DNA of 64,000 nt from Chlamydoabsidia padenii (GCA_025330725.1 JAIWND010000027.1:326121-390120); one strand, 5' to 3'; shown: positions 11,265 to 23,627, numbered from the stretch's first letter. Made by a program: numbers and translations. Notes: generated by a model from the letters alone, not told the origin.

Positions 11265-11947
11265 ATGGAAACTACTGAACCTCACCCAGCTCATGCCATT
11301 GTACCAAACTTTATCGAATGGGCGAATAATGCAACCGAATGCATGGAACTCGGAATAGGTAAATAATATAATGGATCAATCAAAAACAAGCTTACTTCTC
11401 TAACCTCACTTTTATAACTGTTGCCAGTATCTCCCAGTGGAACAACAACCCTATTTAAACCAACATTTACTTATCCATTGTTTGGTTTACATGAAACTAT
11501 TTTTGGATACAAAGATCTGGCTATCAAGGTAAGCTTACTTCAAGGGAAAAAAAAAAAAAAAGGAATAATAACACTGCTGAAATCTAACCCCATTTTATTT
11601 CTTTATAGATCTTGTATGCACCTGATTCCCTTCGCGCCCATGTCACTATTAAATATACAGCAAAGTATCAACCTTCCTCTTCCTCTTCCTCAACCAATGA
11701 TACACCTACTGAAGCCGATGATGTCTCTGGGATTCTGAAAGAATATATGGCTCCAGGTAAGATAAAACAAAAAAGGATCATCAAAAGGACTAACATGATA
11801 TACTATTAGATACTACTACCAATCTTGATGAATTCATGCATAATCTTGATCAAACTGATTTTAAGCCTTTGGGTGAAAAAATACATGAATATCAAGTGGA
11901 AACGGATGATGGTGAAGAAGGGGACTATGAAATATACAAGGTAAATC

Positions 11948-11978
<31 letters not shown>

Positions 11979-12348
11979 CAGGAGATAATTAACTTGATGG
12001 TGATGATGTGTATTTTGATCCTAGTGCTCATTGAAGGATCCTCGATTCCGGGAATATCATCGTCGAATGCAATTCTTTGTGTTGCTCTTTATAGAAGGAT
12101 CTAGTTACATTGAAGAAGATGATGAAAAGTGGGAATTCTTCACATTGTAAGTTGAATTATAGGGAATTGGGGAGGGGGGGAAGGAGGAAATAACTGTATT
12201 AACTTTGTTTTGATAGATTCAAGCGTGAAAAGACGGGTGATTCGACTAAATATGACTTTGTCGGTTATTGCTCAGCTTACCCATTCTATTGTTGGCCCGA
12301 TAAAACTCGTATGCGTATTAGGTAATATGAATAGCTATAATGAATGGG

Positions 12349-12383
<35 letters not shown>

Positions 12384-13140
12384 GACATGATGCGTAGTCA
12401 ATTCCTGATCTTGCCACCTTTCCAAAATATGGGTCACGGAGGTAAGGAAACTACTTTATAGCCCCCCCACCAGTCAAAAACAAAAAAAACTCACTCTCTG
12501 TTGATTTTAATATAGGTAATCTGTATGAAACTATATACAAACTGTTTTTACAACGGAATGATGTGGTGGAAATGACAGGTAATTACAATACAATATATCG
12601 ATTAATATTAATGTTATTTATTATATTAGTTGAAGATCCAAATGAAAGCTTCTCTGACATGCGTGACAAGTGCGATTTGACCTACTTACAAGACAACAAT
12701 GCATTTAATGGTATCACTATTCCTGTCTCATTAGAAACAATCCAAAGATTACAAGAACAATACAAGCTAACTAATGTAAGTTGAATACTTTCTTCTTAAA
12801 AAAAAAAAGAACCTATCGCTTACTTGTTTCTATTCATTCACTCAACTGTAGAGGCAAATACAATGCTGTATTGAAATGTACCTCCTGTCAAATCTAAACA
12901 AACGTGACAAGAACGCATACAAGGCCTTCCGATTACAAGTCAAACAAAGGATATACAGGGTCAATTATGTAAGTAGAAGAGGTAGTGGGAACTATTGGTG
13001 GCTAACTTGACATTTTATTATTATTATTTGCTTTATAGGATGCATTACAAGAAATCGATTCACAGGATAGAAAAGAAAAACTACAAGAAACATACGCCAG
13101 TGTTGAAGAAGACTATCACAGGCTACTGGAACGGGTCTAG
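11265..13140 (+). CDS. HAT1: Histone acetyltransferase type B catalytic subunit
   Basis: Hat1 acetylates Lys5 and Lys12 of newly made histone H4 with Hat2 before chromatin deposition. Eleven exons (11265-11358, 11428-11528, 11609-11756, 11810-11940, 12025-12146, 12217-12321, 12398-12441, 12516-12578, 12630-12775, 12852-12968, 13039-13140) give 390 aa. Visible are the N-terminal FKPTFTYPLFG and ETIFGYKDLAIK blocks, the substrate-side RRMQFFVLLFIEGSSYI, the KYDFVGYCSAYPF strand, and the acetyl-CoA motif QFLILPPFQNMGHGG (QxxGxG-type). The C-terminal VEDPNESFSDMRDKCDL matches the conserved 'VEDP.E.F...RD' block. The first in-frame ATG after the T-tract is 11265. The AATAAA at 13213 is 73 bp past the stop. 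Confidence 0.95.
11946..11976. repeat. (TA)n microsatellite in HAT1 intron 4
   Basis: An alternating TA run just downstream of the 11941 donor. A poly(A) run occupies most of intron 6 (about 12352-12380). Confidence 0.85.
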
Positions 13141-13368
13141 CTAGGATCAGAATCACTTTTGATCCTTTTACATTTTATCAGTCAGTCACTGATTATCATT
13201 ATGCACATAACAAATAAAAACCTCTTTTTATAAAAAAACTCTGTAACTACAGTACCTAATGGGGTATTGGTTGTATCATTTTGGAATCCCGCATTTAATC
13301 ACTTTCCCGCCAATTTTTTCACATTCCTTCCTCGCTCTTTTACTTTATTAATTATTTTGTATGATTTG

Positions 13369-16300
13369 ATGACAGAAGCAATAGTAAACAGCCTCAGATC
13401 AACAAGACAACCACCACCGCCACCATGTCAACTCAAACGACCTTTACAAAAACCGTCCTTGCCTGATTTACTCACCACATGTGCAACTGACCTCCTCGGC
13501 TCGGTGGCAACCACTCTCAAGGATCACTCTGAACGTTACCACATTCATCTGGAACAACAACGACAGGTGTATGCAACTTACATTAATACATTAGGACATC
13601 ATCCAACCCACCTACAAACCACAGTGACAAAACCTTGTGATAAACAGTCGTCTTGTAAACAGCCCGCCACCTTTAGTCTACCATCGACCACACTCAACCA
13701 AGATGCCATGGCTATTTGGAAACAGGCGACTAGTTATTACCTGAAGGGGGTAGACTCTCGGGTCTGTATTCAAACATTGGTGGGGACAAGTAGAATCAAC
13801 AGCATGGTGGATGAATGGCGACGACCGGGTCTTGAAAAGAAGGATCGGGACACTCTTGTTGGTTTGGCATGGGATTGTCTGGATTACCTATGGCAACAAC
13901 TTGGATCAAGCACCGGGTACCCTCCTATCAAGTTGTTCTTACAAGACACAAGTCAATCACTGGCAACCATGATCTCTAGCCATAGAATGACAATGGATCG
14001 ATTGGTGACACTATTTGAATCTGACCATGATGCTCTTGTCTTTTTATATCATGCGTTTGACCCTAATTGTGAACACCAAGCATTGTTTGTCCAGCGGTAT
14101 CAGCAAATCACGCTTCTTGCCTCGAAGGTGCTGGAAAAGACAGCGTATCACGGACCCGCCCTGGAATACCTGATAAGATCATTTGATGTGGGCACATGGT
14201 GTGATGGCGACACAGCTCTGGACGAGGCGGAACGACAATCATTTTATCTTTCATCATGTCACTTTATCCAACAAGAACAAATGTACGACAAGGTGGATGA
14301 TAACAACAACTTGGTGGATTTATGTATTTCTCACATGATGGTGATCATGTCCTCTTTTGTCCATAAACAGCAAGAGTCGAATCAAGGTGAACATTTATAC
14401 GTACTCCATCTTTTAATCGACACCCTTGCAAACACGACCAACAGTATGCCACTCGCTCGTGCATTGGACGCCTTTACAAAAACACTTTGCCAACGAGATC
14501 CGTACTCGATCATTGTCACACAAGAAGACTGGAAACAACAACATCAGCCTGATATCAAATTGAAATGTGGTCTTTTGAATGATCCTGGACGAACACTCGA
14601 TGTATTACTATCCATCCTGTCTCAATTCAATAGTGCTGGTGCTTTGAAACTCTATGGTCCTTCTGGCTGCATTTCTCTCGCTCGACTGATCTTTGCTCTG
14701 TTACTGGATAATCGAATGGTATGGACTCTTGGACTGTTGGCACGAAGCTTTGATGTGTTTTGGAAACCTTGTCATGACAACAACCAGGTTGGGCACTACT
14801 CTGAAAATACATCACACCCTCAGACAACTAATGCACAACTTTATATTACTCATCTGTTTGCACTAGCTTTGGATATATTGGTAAATGATGAAAGTAATGA
14901 CGACACTATTAATCTTATGAACGACTTGGACCATTATTGTCATCATGTATTGCTGGATGAAATGGGTATCACCTGGTTGGCACTGTTTTTACCAATGATT
15001 GGACACTTGCCTTGGCACTCGACATCAGAGATGATGCTCAATCGATGCTTGGACTTGCGACAACACGATCGACCCAAGTACATGATTTATTTACCCTTTG
15101 TATTCACCATGTTGGAACAAACCATCATCAAGGATCAACGACCATTGGATCATCATCATTATTTTTTTATCCATGTCAAGTTGGCGTTTGTACTTTTGAT
15201 GGATGCTGACTCTACATGGCCTCAACAGGACCAACGGACGAACAACCTTAAAAAGCTATGGCAATCTATCATCGAGCCAACAGGACGATTGGAGGCAAAC
15301 GACATGAAAGATATTGTAACAACAACTAGGATCGACGAACCGTCCAATTGGGGCAACTCAATTGACAAGTCGGATGATGGCAACACTCTTATTATCTGTA
15401 TACAATGGATGCGACATCTGACGACAGGTGATACAGCCAGCATGGGATTGATAACTGTCTTTGGTCGATTCATCTTGGCACACTTGAACAAGGGATCGGT
15501 AGACGCAACGGTACGAGTGAATTGGTACAAGGTCCTCATGAAACAAGCAGATGATTATATGGCACGGCACCCATCGGACTTGCCAGATTGTGTTGAATGG
15601 TTCAAGGTATTGGTAGCGGACATGATGGAAACAAACGGCAAGGTGGTGGATATGATAAACGAGTCTACCAGCAATGACAGCACGGCTCTCGCTATATTTA
15701 TGGCCTGTATACCTTGTACACCATTGCCTGAAAGGTCGATCCACACCCGGATTCTCGTGATGGAACATTGCCTGGAACGTTGCCAAGATCAAGATATATG
15801 GAGTCGTGTGGGCCCGTTACTTCAAGACGCCTATTTTGGTCAAGGAGGGGCCGTGGAAGCATCTATCAGCGAACACATACGGTACAGTATAGATGTGTCG
15901 TGCCTGTTGGTCCTGACCGCCTATTGTCATGCCAAACTGTATCGAACCTCGGATCAGCACGTGGCGGAGGAAATTGCTGCTATTCTCTCCATGGCCGACG
16001 GCGACACTAGAAAACGGATCGGTCTCGTCCAGTTGTTTGGCAAGCTACTGTCAAGAAACAAGGAAACAACCAGTCTGGATTCATGGCTAGCAAGTAGCGT
16101 GTCTCTGGCAAGATCATGCACTCGTTGGTCAGGGCTTCCTTGTTTTGCCATTGTACTGCAATGCTTTTTGGCTTCTCGATTGTCTCTGATGGGTATTCCT
16201 CCTTATTCTGACAACAAGACGACGGACTGGGTTTGTTTATTGGAACAACACAAGAAGAACGATGGGTCTCACAAGAAACTGTATACTTTTGCCATCCATG

Positions 16301-16380
16301 TCGTTCAACACCCTGATAAATGGACTCTATGGGACTTGGATGGATTTATCACTCAAACAGTAGATTTATTGTCAGTGTAA
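13369..16380 (+). CDS. Large intronless orphan protein (1003 aa), probably alpha-helical
   Basis: A single uninterrupted frame; the first ATG is at 13369, and earlier codons have no Met. I do not recognise the family. The N-terminus is Pro-rich (STRQPPPPPCQLKRP). The rest is rich in Leu, His, Asp, Gln and Trp, with many amphipathic helical stretches and no obvious transmembrane segment, signal peptide or catalytic motif. The overall look is a HEAT/ARM-like helical scaffold (for example LLIDTLANTTNSMPLARALD, GCISLARLIFALLLDN, MGLITVFGRFILAHLNKG). TELO2-interacting or similar scaffold proteins are a guess I cannot support. Two motif-like elements (TTGGAATCCCGC at 13281, TTTCCCGCC near 13303) lie upstream. 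It is unusual here in having no intron over 3 kb. Confidence 0.85.
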   Translation: MTEAIVNSLRSTRQPPPPPCQLKRPLQKPSLPDLLTTCATDLLGSVATTLKDHSERYHIHLEQQRQVYATYINTLGHHPTHLQTTVTKPCDKQSSCKQPATFSLPSTTLNQDAMAIWKQATSYYLKGVDSRVCIQTLVGTSRINSMVDEWRRPGLEKKDRDTLVGLAWDCLDYLWQQLGSSTGYPPIKLFLQDTSQSLATMISSHRMTMDRLVTLFESDHDALVFLYHAFDPNCEHQALFVQRYQQITLLASKVLEKTAYHGPALEYLIRSFDVGTWCDGDTALDEAERQSFYLSSCHFIQQEQMYDKVDDNNNLVDLCISHMMVIMSSFVHKQQESNQGEHLYVLHLLIDTLANTTNSMPLARALDAFTKTLCQRDPYSIIVTQEDWKQQHQPDIKLKCGLLNDPGRTLDVLLSILSQFNSAGALKLYGPSGCISLARLIFALLLDNRMVWTLGLLARSFDVFWKPCHDNNQVGHYSENTSHPQTTNAQLYITHLFALALDILVNDESNDDTINLMNDLDHYCHHVLLDEMGITWLALFLPMIGHLPWHSTSEMMLNRCLDLRQHDRPKYMIYLPFVFTMLEQTIIKDQRPLDHHHYFFIHVKLAFVLLMDADSTWPQQDQRTNNLKKLWQSIIEPTGRLEANDMKDIVTTTRIDEPSNWGNSIDKSDDGNTLIICIQWMRHLTTGDTASMGLITVFGRFILAHLNKGSVDATVRVNWYKVLMKQADDYMARHPSDLPDCVEWFKVLVADMMETNGKVVDMINESTSNDSTALAIFMACIPCTPLPERSIHTRILVMEHCLERCQDQDIWSRVGPLLQDAYFGQGGAVEASISEHIRYSIDVSCLLVLTAYCHAKLYRTSDQHVAEEIAAILSMADGDTRKRIGLVQLFGKLLSRNKETTSLDSWLASSVSLARSCTRWSGLPCFAIVLQCFLASRLSLMGIPPYSDNKTTDWVCLLEQHKKNDGSHKKLYTFAIHVVQHPDKWTLWDLDGFITQTVDLLSV

Positions 16381-16559
16381 AACTGGTAATTTGTGTATTA
16401 TTTATTAGACTATTGTTTAATTTAGTCTTGTAGAATATAATTAGTTTTATACCCCCTTATTTATACATAAATAATAAACATGCAATTTTTATTTAACAGT
16501 GATATGTAAACTACACTACGAGGGAAGATAGGGACATACACTTTTTATTTTAATGCAAT

Positions 16560-16570
16560 CGGGATTTGAA
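16560..16570 (-). promoter_or_regulatory. Exact copy of recurrent motif between convergent genes
   Basis: CGGGATTTGAA lies in the 330-bp gap between the 3' ends of the orphan gene and PDK. It is therefore not at a recognised promoter, and an exception to the usual placement. Confidence 0.4.
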
Positions 16571-16710
16571 AGGCGGCATGATTTCCCGCAAAATTGAAAT
16601 ACCGATCTCGAGAACATATCTATGGTGTAAGATGTTTCTTTATTTGACTACATAAAATACAATAATAATAAAAAAAGAAGGAGGGTATCTATATCTATAG
16701 GGTCTATACA

Positions 16711-18434
16711 TCAGGCTTGATTTTGTTGTTTTAATATATTGTTGGAGAAAAAGTGATGGAAAGAGAAGACAGACTGGCGGGAGGCAGGTGGTGAAAGGAA
16801 TGCCAAGGGACGTTCATGTTGGATGATGTCATCCTGATCAAATGATTTGCAGTTACTAAAATGTCAAAGGTATTATTTAGATGCCATGCCGTGTGATTAT
16901 TGTCAAGATAACTTACATGAGAGGTTCTTCACTGTTAGATAATCGATTTAAATGTAGGTAGACATCCGTCCCATGTCCTTCCTTAGACACCAATTTCAAA
17001 TCACCACCAAAATACCGAGCATACTATTAAATAATAATCAACAAAAAGGGAGAGTTAACACATGACGCACACACACGCTATCTCCCTTCCTTCTTACCAG
17101 CCTTGAGAGTGGTAGACCACAACCGAATCCTGCCATTGGTACTTTAGTATCACTAAAGATATCATCGGGATCGACGACTTGTTGTGCCGCTGTAGTATAC
17201 TAAAATAAAAAGGGGTGGATGAGTTCACGATTCTACACAAGCCCACTTTCTTTTTATTACCATATAAGTCCACACCAACGGAATCTTGGATCGAGCAATC
17301 CCCCCACCTTGATCAGAAATCTTGATCGTGATATCTTCCCGACCATAATCAACGATGACCTGGATGGGCGGATAATCATGATCAAACCGTTCGACCACCG
17401 CCCTGAGTGCGTTCTTGACCAACTCAAACAAGATATGTTCGAGATGAGAAGGCACATACATGAATTCGATATCGGCAGGACACACCATTCGTACAGTAGG
17501 TGGTGAGACGAGTCCGTAATGATCTTGACAGATTTGTTGCGCTTGATCAATGGCATTCTGAGCAATGGTCTTGATATTGGTGCGTGTACAAATCACCCCC
17601 ACATAATCAGGACGATGCTGTCGGCTGAGCTGGAGGTGTTGGCCGATTAGGATCCGGATGCCCATCCGAGATGTGTAAAACCGGTCGAGAAAGTCTTGAA
17701 GAGTAGGATCGACGGTTGATGTGTATTCGTGGATGCCTTGTGCCATGGTAGCGACGACAGGATCATGACGTCGTTTGATGGTGTGGAGGGTGTGGAGAAA
17801 GGCGTGGTTATAATCGGTGATGTCTTTGGTGATCGGGGTATCGACGTGGGTATAGTAACAATGGGTCGTGGATGGCATCGTGGATAGTGGTCGAGTGGAT
17901 AGTGGTCGTGACAGTGATGGTGGTGGTAAGGAGGAGGATGTCGTGATGGTAGGTTTCCATTGGGGTCGCCGTAATTCGATCAAATCCTATATTTATCGAG
18001 ATCATCAGGGGTGAGTGTCTGTGTCGCTGCCTCCCCCCCTCCTTTTTTTTTTTTATAATTGTACCTGGAAGGATTCGGCATACCATTGTTTGACTTTAAG
18101 TATGGATGGCATGTCACCTAGTTCCCGTGGTAATTCCTCTAGTTCCTTGACTCGATGAGCCAATCGAATAGGCAATTCTTCTACATTACAAGTATCAAGC
18201 ATTAGATTAATACGGTCACTTCTTCTTCTTACCATGTAAAAACTGAGTAGCCTTGAATAAAGTGCCTTGGGAAGGGTTTTGTCCTAGTTTCAATAAATAA
18301 AGTTAGATAAACAGATACAATATACTCTTATCAGTCTTACCAAACATGACCATTTGTTTTAACGAGACACCTGTCTGTGGAAACCGGGCAAAGTACTTGA
18401 TCTTGTCATACAAATGAGGTGTCAGTTGAAACAT
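16711..18434 (-). CDS. Mitochondrial PDH/BCKDH kinase family protein
   Basis: Members of this family phosphorylate and switch off the E1 subunit of pyruvate or branched-chain 2-oxoacid dehydrogenase, using a GHKL ATP-binding fold rather than a protein-kinase fold. Seven exons (18434-18341, 18283-18233, 18180-18065, 17986-17261, 17199-17098, 17023-16917, 16855-16711) give 446 aa. The N-terminal four-helix part has YDKIKYFARFPQTGVSLKQM and ELPIRLAHRVKELEELP; the ATPase has the N-box ELVKNALRAVVE, the G1-box SDQGGGI, and the G2-box GFGCGLPLSRLYARYFGGDL. A Ser/Thr/Pro-rich insert (about residues 95-125, SSSLPPPSLSRPLSTRP) separates the halves. Exact substrate is not resolved by sequence; PDK is more likely than BCKDK from overall layout. 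Confidence 0.92.
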
Positions 18435-19586
18435 TATCAACTAGTTAAACGATTGTAAGGGGAGAAGGAGGAAGAAGGGATTGTGTGATAAGGAATGGGG
18501 GGGGGGGTTGTCTTTTTCTTTTTGTCAGCTAATTCGGCAGTGATCGTGAGAGAGAGAGAGAAAAGAGCCAATGAACATTGAATTAAATGATCGGCATTTC
18601 AATCCAAAGCGGGATGTCAATCATCTCGTTTGTCCCTCCCCACTTTTTTTTTTTCAGAGGGCACGTCTCTCCCATAAACAAGAAATAAAATTTATGCACT
18701 GATATGAATTATCTTTGGCTTACTCCTCGGGTATGATCAGTAGTATCATTCCAGGAACACAATAAACTTGACATTAAAAAAAAAAGAAAAAAGAAAATTA
18801 AGTCAAGTAGTGACACAATTAAAAATAAGGGGGGCCGGGAAAGAAATACTGATTAATTTGTTTACTTCCACCTCATTCAGTAATTGGATAAGTATCAAAA
18901 CTGATGGGCGATGCTTTTGATCATTGCATCAACAGGGTCAAGGTTTGACAGGAACATGGACTCCCATCGTCTTTATAGCTGTAGATTAAAATAGAATAGT
19001 GCCCATTGTCCTTCTTAACATGCATATACTGTTGTCTCGACGTGTTTTGATGTCATATTAAATGGATTTGATCCATTTTGGGCATCCACCTGTAAAAGAT
19101 GGAGCAGACCAAAAACCAACAACGGACTTTGAATATTTCTTGCATGAATCGACGAGGAAAAAAATAACTGTATTCGTTAGGTACATCATCGATCGTGAGA
19201 TCCACATTATTGTTTCATCTATATTATAGCGAGCGTTGTATCTCTATAAAAGAAAAAAGCAAAATCGTCAGAAAGTACAAGCACACAGTCTGATGATAAA
19301 GGACACAAAAATTAATTAACAAAGTAGTAGATTATATGCATTACCCAGTCCCTCCCCATTCATTCATAGAAATGTTTTTTCTACTATTCTAGTTCATGTG
19401 TATGGTTTAATAAAACAATGATCCACACATGATGTAAAGTAATGCTTCCCTTGCGATGTCATGTTTCAATCCCCGCCAGTCGTCAGCTCACATGATCCCA
19501 GTCAGCGGCAACCTTTTATAAATGTCGGAATCTCTCCCATTTTTCTTCTTCTCCTCCATCTTCTTATCTTCTTTATATACATATCC
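18435..19586. other. Divergent intergenic region, PDK / ENT transporter
   Basis: A 1.15-kb region with no gene seen. It has G-runs (18496-18508), a GA repeat (about 18547-18561), and motif-like elements: AAGCGGGATGTCAA near 18610 and TTTCAATCCCCGCC at 19464-19477, the latter about 110 bp upstream of the ENT start codon. Confidence 0.6.
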
Positions 19587-21220
19587 ATGATGGAATTTCT
19601 TAAAAGGAAGTCTCGATGGGTGACATCCTTAACGATACCCTCTTTAAGTGAAGAAGAACAAAGTCTTTTAGGTGACTCCATTATACGAAATGAGCCTTTG
19701 GATAATTGTCATATTGTATACTGGGTAAGTCCTTCCCCCCTCCCCAAAAGATCTAGCCTTGTCATAGTAACTATCTTTTTAAACAATAATATAAACAGGT
19801 CTTTTTCTTGTATGGTGTAGCCATGCTCTTGCCTTGGAATGGTAAGTAGAGAGGATTAGACCTGCATCTCCATTATTAAACACATTACTCCATCTTGCAT
19901 AGTATTTATCACTGCTTCTGAATACTTTGCTGCACGGTTTACTGGCTCTCTTTACGAAGAAACCTTCCAAAGTTACTTCTCGACCTACTTTACGATTACC
20001 AATTTGGCTGTTTTGGTGTATATTCTCTATCGCCAGTCATCGGTAAATAGATCTTGTCTATAACCTGGTGAACGGTACTCTAAACTCCTTTTTCTTATCT
20101 AGTCAAATAGTGTCCATGTTGATGTCATGTATCCTTTAATTATCAACACGGTCATCTTTGGTATTATGGCTGTCTCTGTTGAAACGACTCTGGGTGGATC
20201 GGACTATTTTTGGATGACTCTGGTGTTACTGATACTAACGGGCGCCACTACCAGTTTCTTCCAAATTGCGGTGATTGCCGAAGCAAGCCGATTCCCTCCT
20301 CAATATGTCCAGGCCGTAATGAGGTAATACTTTTACGTCTCAATAACAATATATATATATACTTACTGGGGTGTGTTTTTTTTTTGTGTAGTGGACAAGG
20401 TGTTGCAGGTGTTGCAGTGGCGGCTTCTTCCATCCTTAGTGCTCTGGCAGGTGCGGCGAAAATGGATACGGACGATTCTTCCACCAATCGATCGGCCTTT
20501 CTTTACTTTTTATCTGCTCTATTGGTGACTGTGGCGGCCTTGATCGGTCGTGCCATTCTCTCACAACAAGCGTTTTATACTCATCAAATGAAACAAGACA
20601 AGGCGGACGACATGGATGATCAACAACAAACAGCACCACCAAGATCTGTAGTTGAACTCGCCAAAAAGTCTTCTGGTTTGATCTTTGCTGTAGGCTATGT
20701 GTTTGTGATCACCCTTATGCTCTTCCCCACCATCACCTCATTAATCAAATCAGTGGCACGCCATCCACCAAGCACCTCCACCAACAAGCACCAATCTAGA
20801 TTCTTTGACGATGATATCTTTATTGCCATGCACTTTTTATTATTCAATGTGGGCGATTGGGTCGGTCGTATGGTCCCTCTATGGCCGCTCTTCCGTACCT
20901 TCAATCCCATATTACTTGGTCTCTTCTCTCTCTTGCGTACTCTCTTCATACCCGTCTTTTTGGTATGCAACATAGTGGTCTCGACTGAGCGGAATCTTCC
21001 TGTCCTGATTCAAAGTGACCTGGTGTACTTTTTATTGATTTGGATTTTCTCGGTAACCAATGGATGGATCAGTTGCTTGGCAATGATGGCGGCTCCTCAA
21101 CAATCTTATTTAAGAAGTGGGATTGAACGGTCCAAGGTAGGTAGTATTCTTGGGTTCTCCTTGGTGGTCGGATTGGCTATTGGTGGTTGTCTTAGCTTCT
21201 GGGCAAGAAGTTTGGTGTAA
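19587..21220 (+). CDS. FUN26: Equilibrative nucleoside transporter (ENT/SLC29 family)
   Basis: ENT proteins carry nucleosides and nucleobases across membranes; the fungal member Fun26 acts at the vacuole or endosomes. Exons 19587-19724, 19799-19841, 19903-20042, 20103-20323 and 20392-21220 give 456 aa. A hydrophilic N-terminus carries an EEEQSLL acidic-dileucine-like sorting signal, followed by VFFLYGVAMLLPWNVFITA (TM1 of the family), and about 11 hydrophobic segments with a central hydrophilic loop (about residues 235-290). The family motif in TM8 is visible as LFNVGDWVGRMVPL. The C-terminal SILGFSLVVGLAIGGCLSF is the last TM. An AATAAA signal lies at 21315. The symbol follows the yeast homologue. 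Confidence 0.9.
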
Positions 21221-21469
21221 TAGTTAGTGTAGAAATCCTTCTTTTTTTATTTATTTTTACCTTGGTCATGTGTATAATCTCTCCTTTCTATGTTACTGTC
21301 TTTAAACTTTTACAAATAAAACATTTGCATAATGATATATTTGTTATGACCCAGTCATTATATTGATACTCCTGTTTGTAACCCATTGTATATATAAGAC
21401 TGTCTTCTTAATCCTTATCCGTCTTATATATATATAACTTTTTCACACAAAAAAGGGAATATTCCGTTC

Positions 21470-21889
21470 ATGACTCTTCCATTTACCAATGACTTGGGTA
21501 TGTGGTCACCCATCTCTTTTTATGAGAATGCGACCTATTTCCATTTAGAACGATATACATCTAGTTGTTGTTCATGCGCGACAATGACATGGCACTCTCC
21601 TTCCTTATCCCAACATACCACAGCGGCCACGACACTCACTTCACCTTGGCACCCCAAAACATCCACGACGGGACCATCCGCCTGTCATCCATTCACCACC
21701 ACCACCACCACCACCACTCCCCCTTCTTTTCTTCATCCCCGCCGTTATACCATTGCAACTCTGAAACGCAGACCCGATTTAAGTTGGTGGAAATCCATCC
21801 TGCGATTCAAAAGAAAGCTTATCTATCCAATGATCAAAAGAAAAAAATCATGTTCCCGATCATCATCATCGTCATTTGGTTTGATATAG
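21470..21889 (+). CDS. Possible small Ser/Thr-rich protein (139 aa)
   Basis: An ATG at 21470 opens a 139-residue frame following a TATA-rich stretch (21421-21440) placed like a core promoter. The product is rich in Thr, Ser and His, with a basic C-terminal third (KRKLIYPMIKRKKSCSRS) and no TM segment. A second frame is also open over part of it, so coding status is uncertain. I do not recognise a family. The rest of 21221-22005 shows nothing else. Confidence 0.35.
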   Translation: MTLPFTNDLGMWSPISFYENATYFHLERYTSSCCSCATMTWHSPSLSQHTTAATTLTSPWHPKTSTTGPSACHPFTTTTTTTTPPSFLHPRRYTIATLKRRPDLSWWKSILRFKRKLIYPMIKRKKSCSRSSSSSFGLI

Positions 21890-22005
21890 AATTTTAAAAC
21901 AGTGCCTGTTATGTTCAAGCATAAAGACTTTTTATTTATTTATTTATTTCAAAACAGGGGTTCTATATACAAGAGATGGTAAACTAAAATGGTGATAATA
22001 CATAA

Positions 22006-23318
22006 TCAAAGGTTTGAAGGTGTTGTTTCAACATACCGGACTATATACATATAAAAAGAATGTATGAGTATACATGTTGTTTGTTTTTTATGAACTACTT
22101 TATTACATTTATGTAGTTTTGTTTGTCGTTTCTGAGTAAACTTCTTTTTATATTTTGGTATTGTTGGGTCATCTTGATCATCCTACAAACAAATAAAGAA
22201 AAAAAGTGTGAATGATTTCCTATCTATTATATTACTTACTACCTTACCATATCATCAGCCAAACTATCAGTGTTTTCCTCCATGAATTGTTTGAGATCCT
22301 GATCGGGTCCATCATCTTGACGTCTTTCACCCAAAGTACCCAGTCGAATAGCCTCCATAATACGCTGGTGTCGTTCAACATCATCCTTCATCATTGGTAC
22401 CATAATAGTAGATCGAGCACGACTACTAGCAAATAAACCTGGCATCACAAGGTCACCTTGAAGTTGATTTACCAACGTTGGATCAAAATGTCGAAAAGGA
22501 TCCAGTTCGCGTTCAGTGATGATCAACCCTTTTACTGTCAAATCATCATCATCATCATCATCGTCGTCATGTGTGGATGGAAGATCGTCTACCAGAGGAT
22601 TGTCTACTAGAGGATCATTATCTGGTGGTGGAAGCGTGTCCTTTTCTGCTTTGAGGGCGGGACTGAGTGTATCGGTAGGTTTCCAAATCAAGTGACCAAA
22701 TAATCGTTGTTCCAATGCCGTATTCTTCTTTTTTCGTCTCTTGTTGGTATCGTCCATGAATAAGAGGCTATTTTGTGACGAGGATTGACTAGAGCCGAGC
22801 CAAAAGGAATCCTCATCGTTGGTGTTGCTTTTTTGACTGACTTGATCAGTGGTTTGAGAAGACGAAGATCCAAAATCGAGTGGTGTAGCAGGTCGTTCGA
22901 GGTGATCTACATATTTCATTCGTGAGAGGCGATGACTGGGTGACCGGATATATTCTACAGAAGCTTGACTGCTGCGACGTCGTTTCTGTTGAGAGGAGGA
23001 GGGACTGGATTGTGAATCATATAAAACAGGTTGAGAGAGGGTATCCGGTACAATGGTTGCTGATAATTGTCGCAACTGCTTTTTCTTCTTGTTGTAATCT
23101 TTATACACACGTTCTATCAAAGAGTAAAATAAGAGTGAATGGGATGGTTTTTATAGATCATGGTGGTTTAAATACTTGCCTACTTTGGGTCGTTCTTGAA
23201 TATCTTTAATAGTCGGTTTTCGTTGATGGCTCTTGAAGAAGGTATATTCCCAATCCTTTAGTCCTTTCTTGATCTTCAATAGTTCATTTTGTAGTGATTT
23301 CGTCTTGTCAGGGTCCAT
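22006..23318 (-). CDS. SLD2: DNA replication regulator Sld2/Drc1 family
   Basis: Sld2 is phosphorylated by S-phase CDK and then binds Dpb11 to load the replicative helicase; its N-terminus is shared with RecQL4. Exons 23318-23180, 23113-22248 and 22182-22006 give 393 aa. The N-terminal block LKDWEYTFFKSHQRKPTIKD, continuing through ERPKVERVYKDYNKKKKQLR, is the Sld2/RecQL4 homology. The middle is Ser/Pro-rich with several SP sites suited to CDK control and an acidic run. Intron 1 uses a GC donor (GCAAGT), the only junction that gives PKVERVYKDY. The last exon (KKFTQKRQTK...) is basic as in the family, though its exact stop is less certain. ATTTAAATCCCGC lies 100 bp upstream. Confidence 0.85.
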
Positions 23319-23452
23319 GATATGTTTAAAAAGAAGAAGAAGAGGGGAGAGAATTGATGTCATCCTTTTTACATTTTATTTAAAAAAAAAAATAATTAAA
23401 AAAGCGCGCGTGGTGTAATTTAAATCCCGCAACTAAAAGGAGATTTAAGTAA

Positions 23453-23480
23453 GTGTGTGTGTGTGTGTGTGTGTGTGTAG
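23453..23480. repeat. (GT)n and (TA)n microsatellites
   Basis: A GT run (23453-23479) in the gap between SLD2 and the next gene, followed by a TA run near 23537-23557. Confidence 0.85.
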
Positions 23481-23627
23481 TCAAGACTAGGGAGAATAAC
23501 AAGAATACAATGCACTATAACTAAAAAGGATTTAAACATATATATATATATATATATTCAGACAGAGATATAAAGAGTAAAAAAAAAAAAAAAAAGTAAG
23601 GGGGGGGGAATACGGGGAAGGGAGTGA

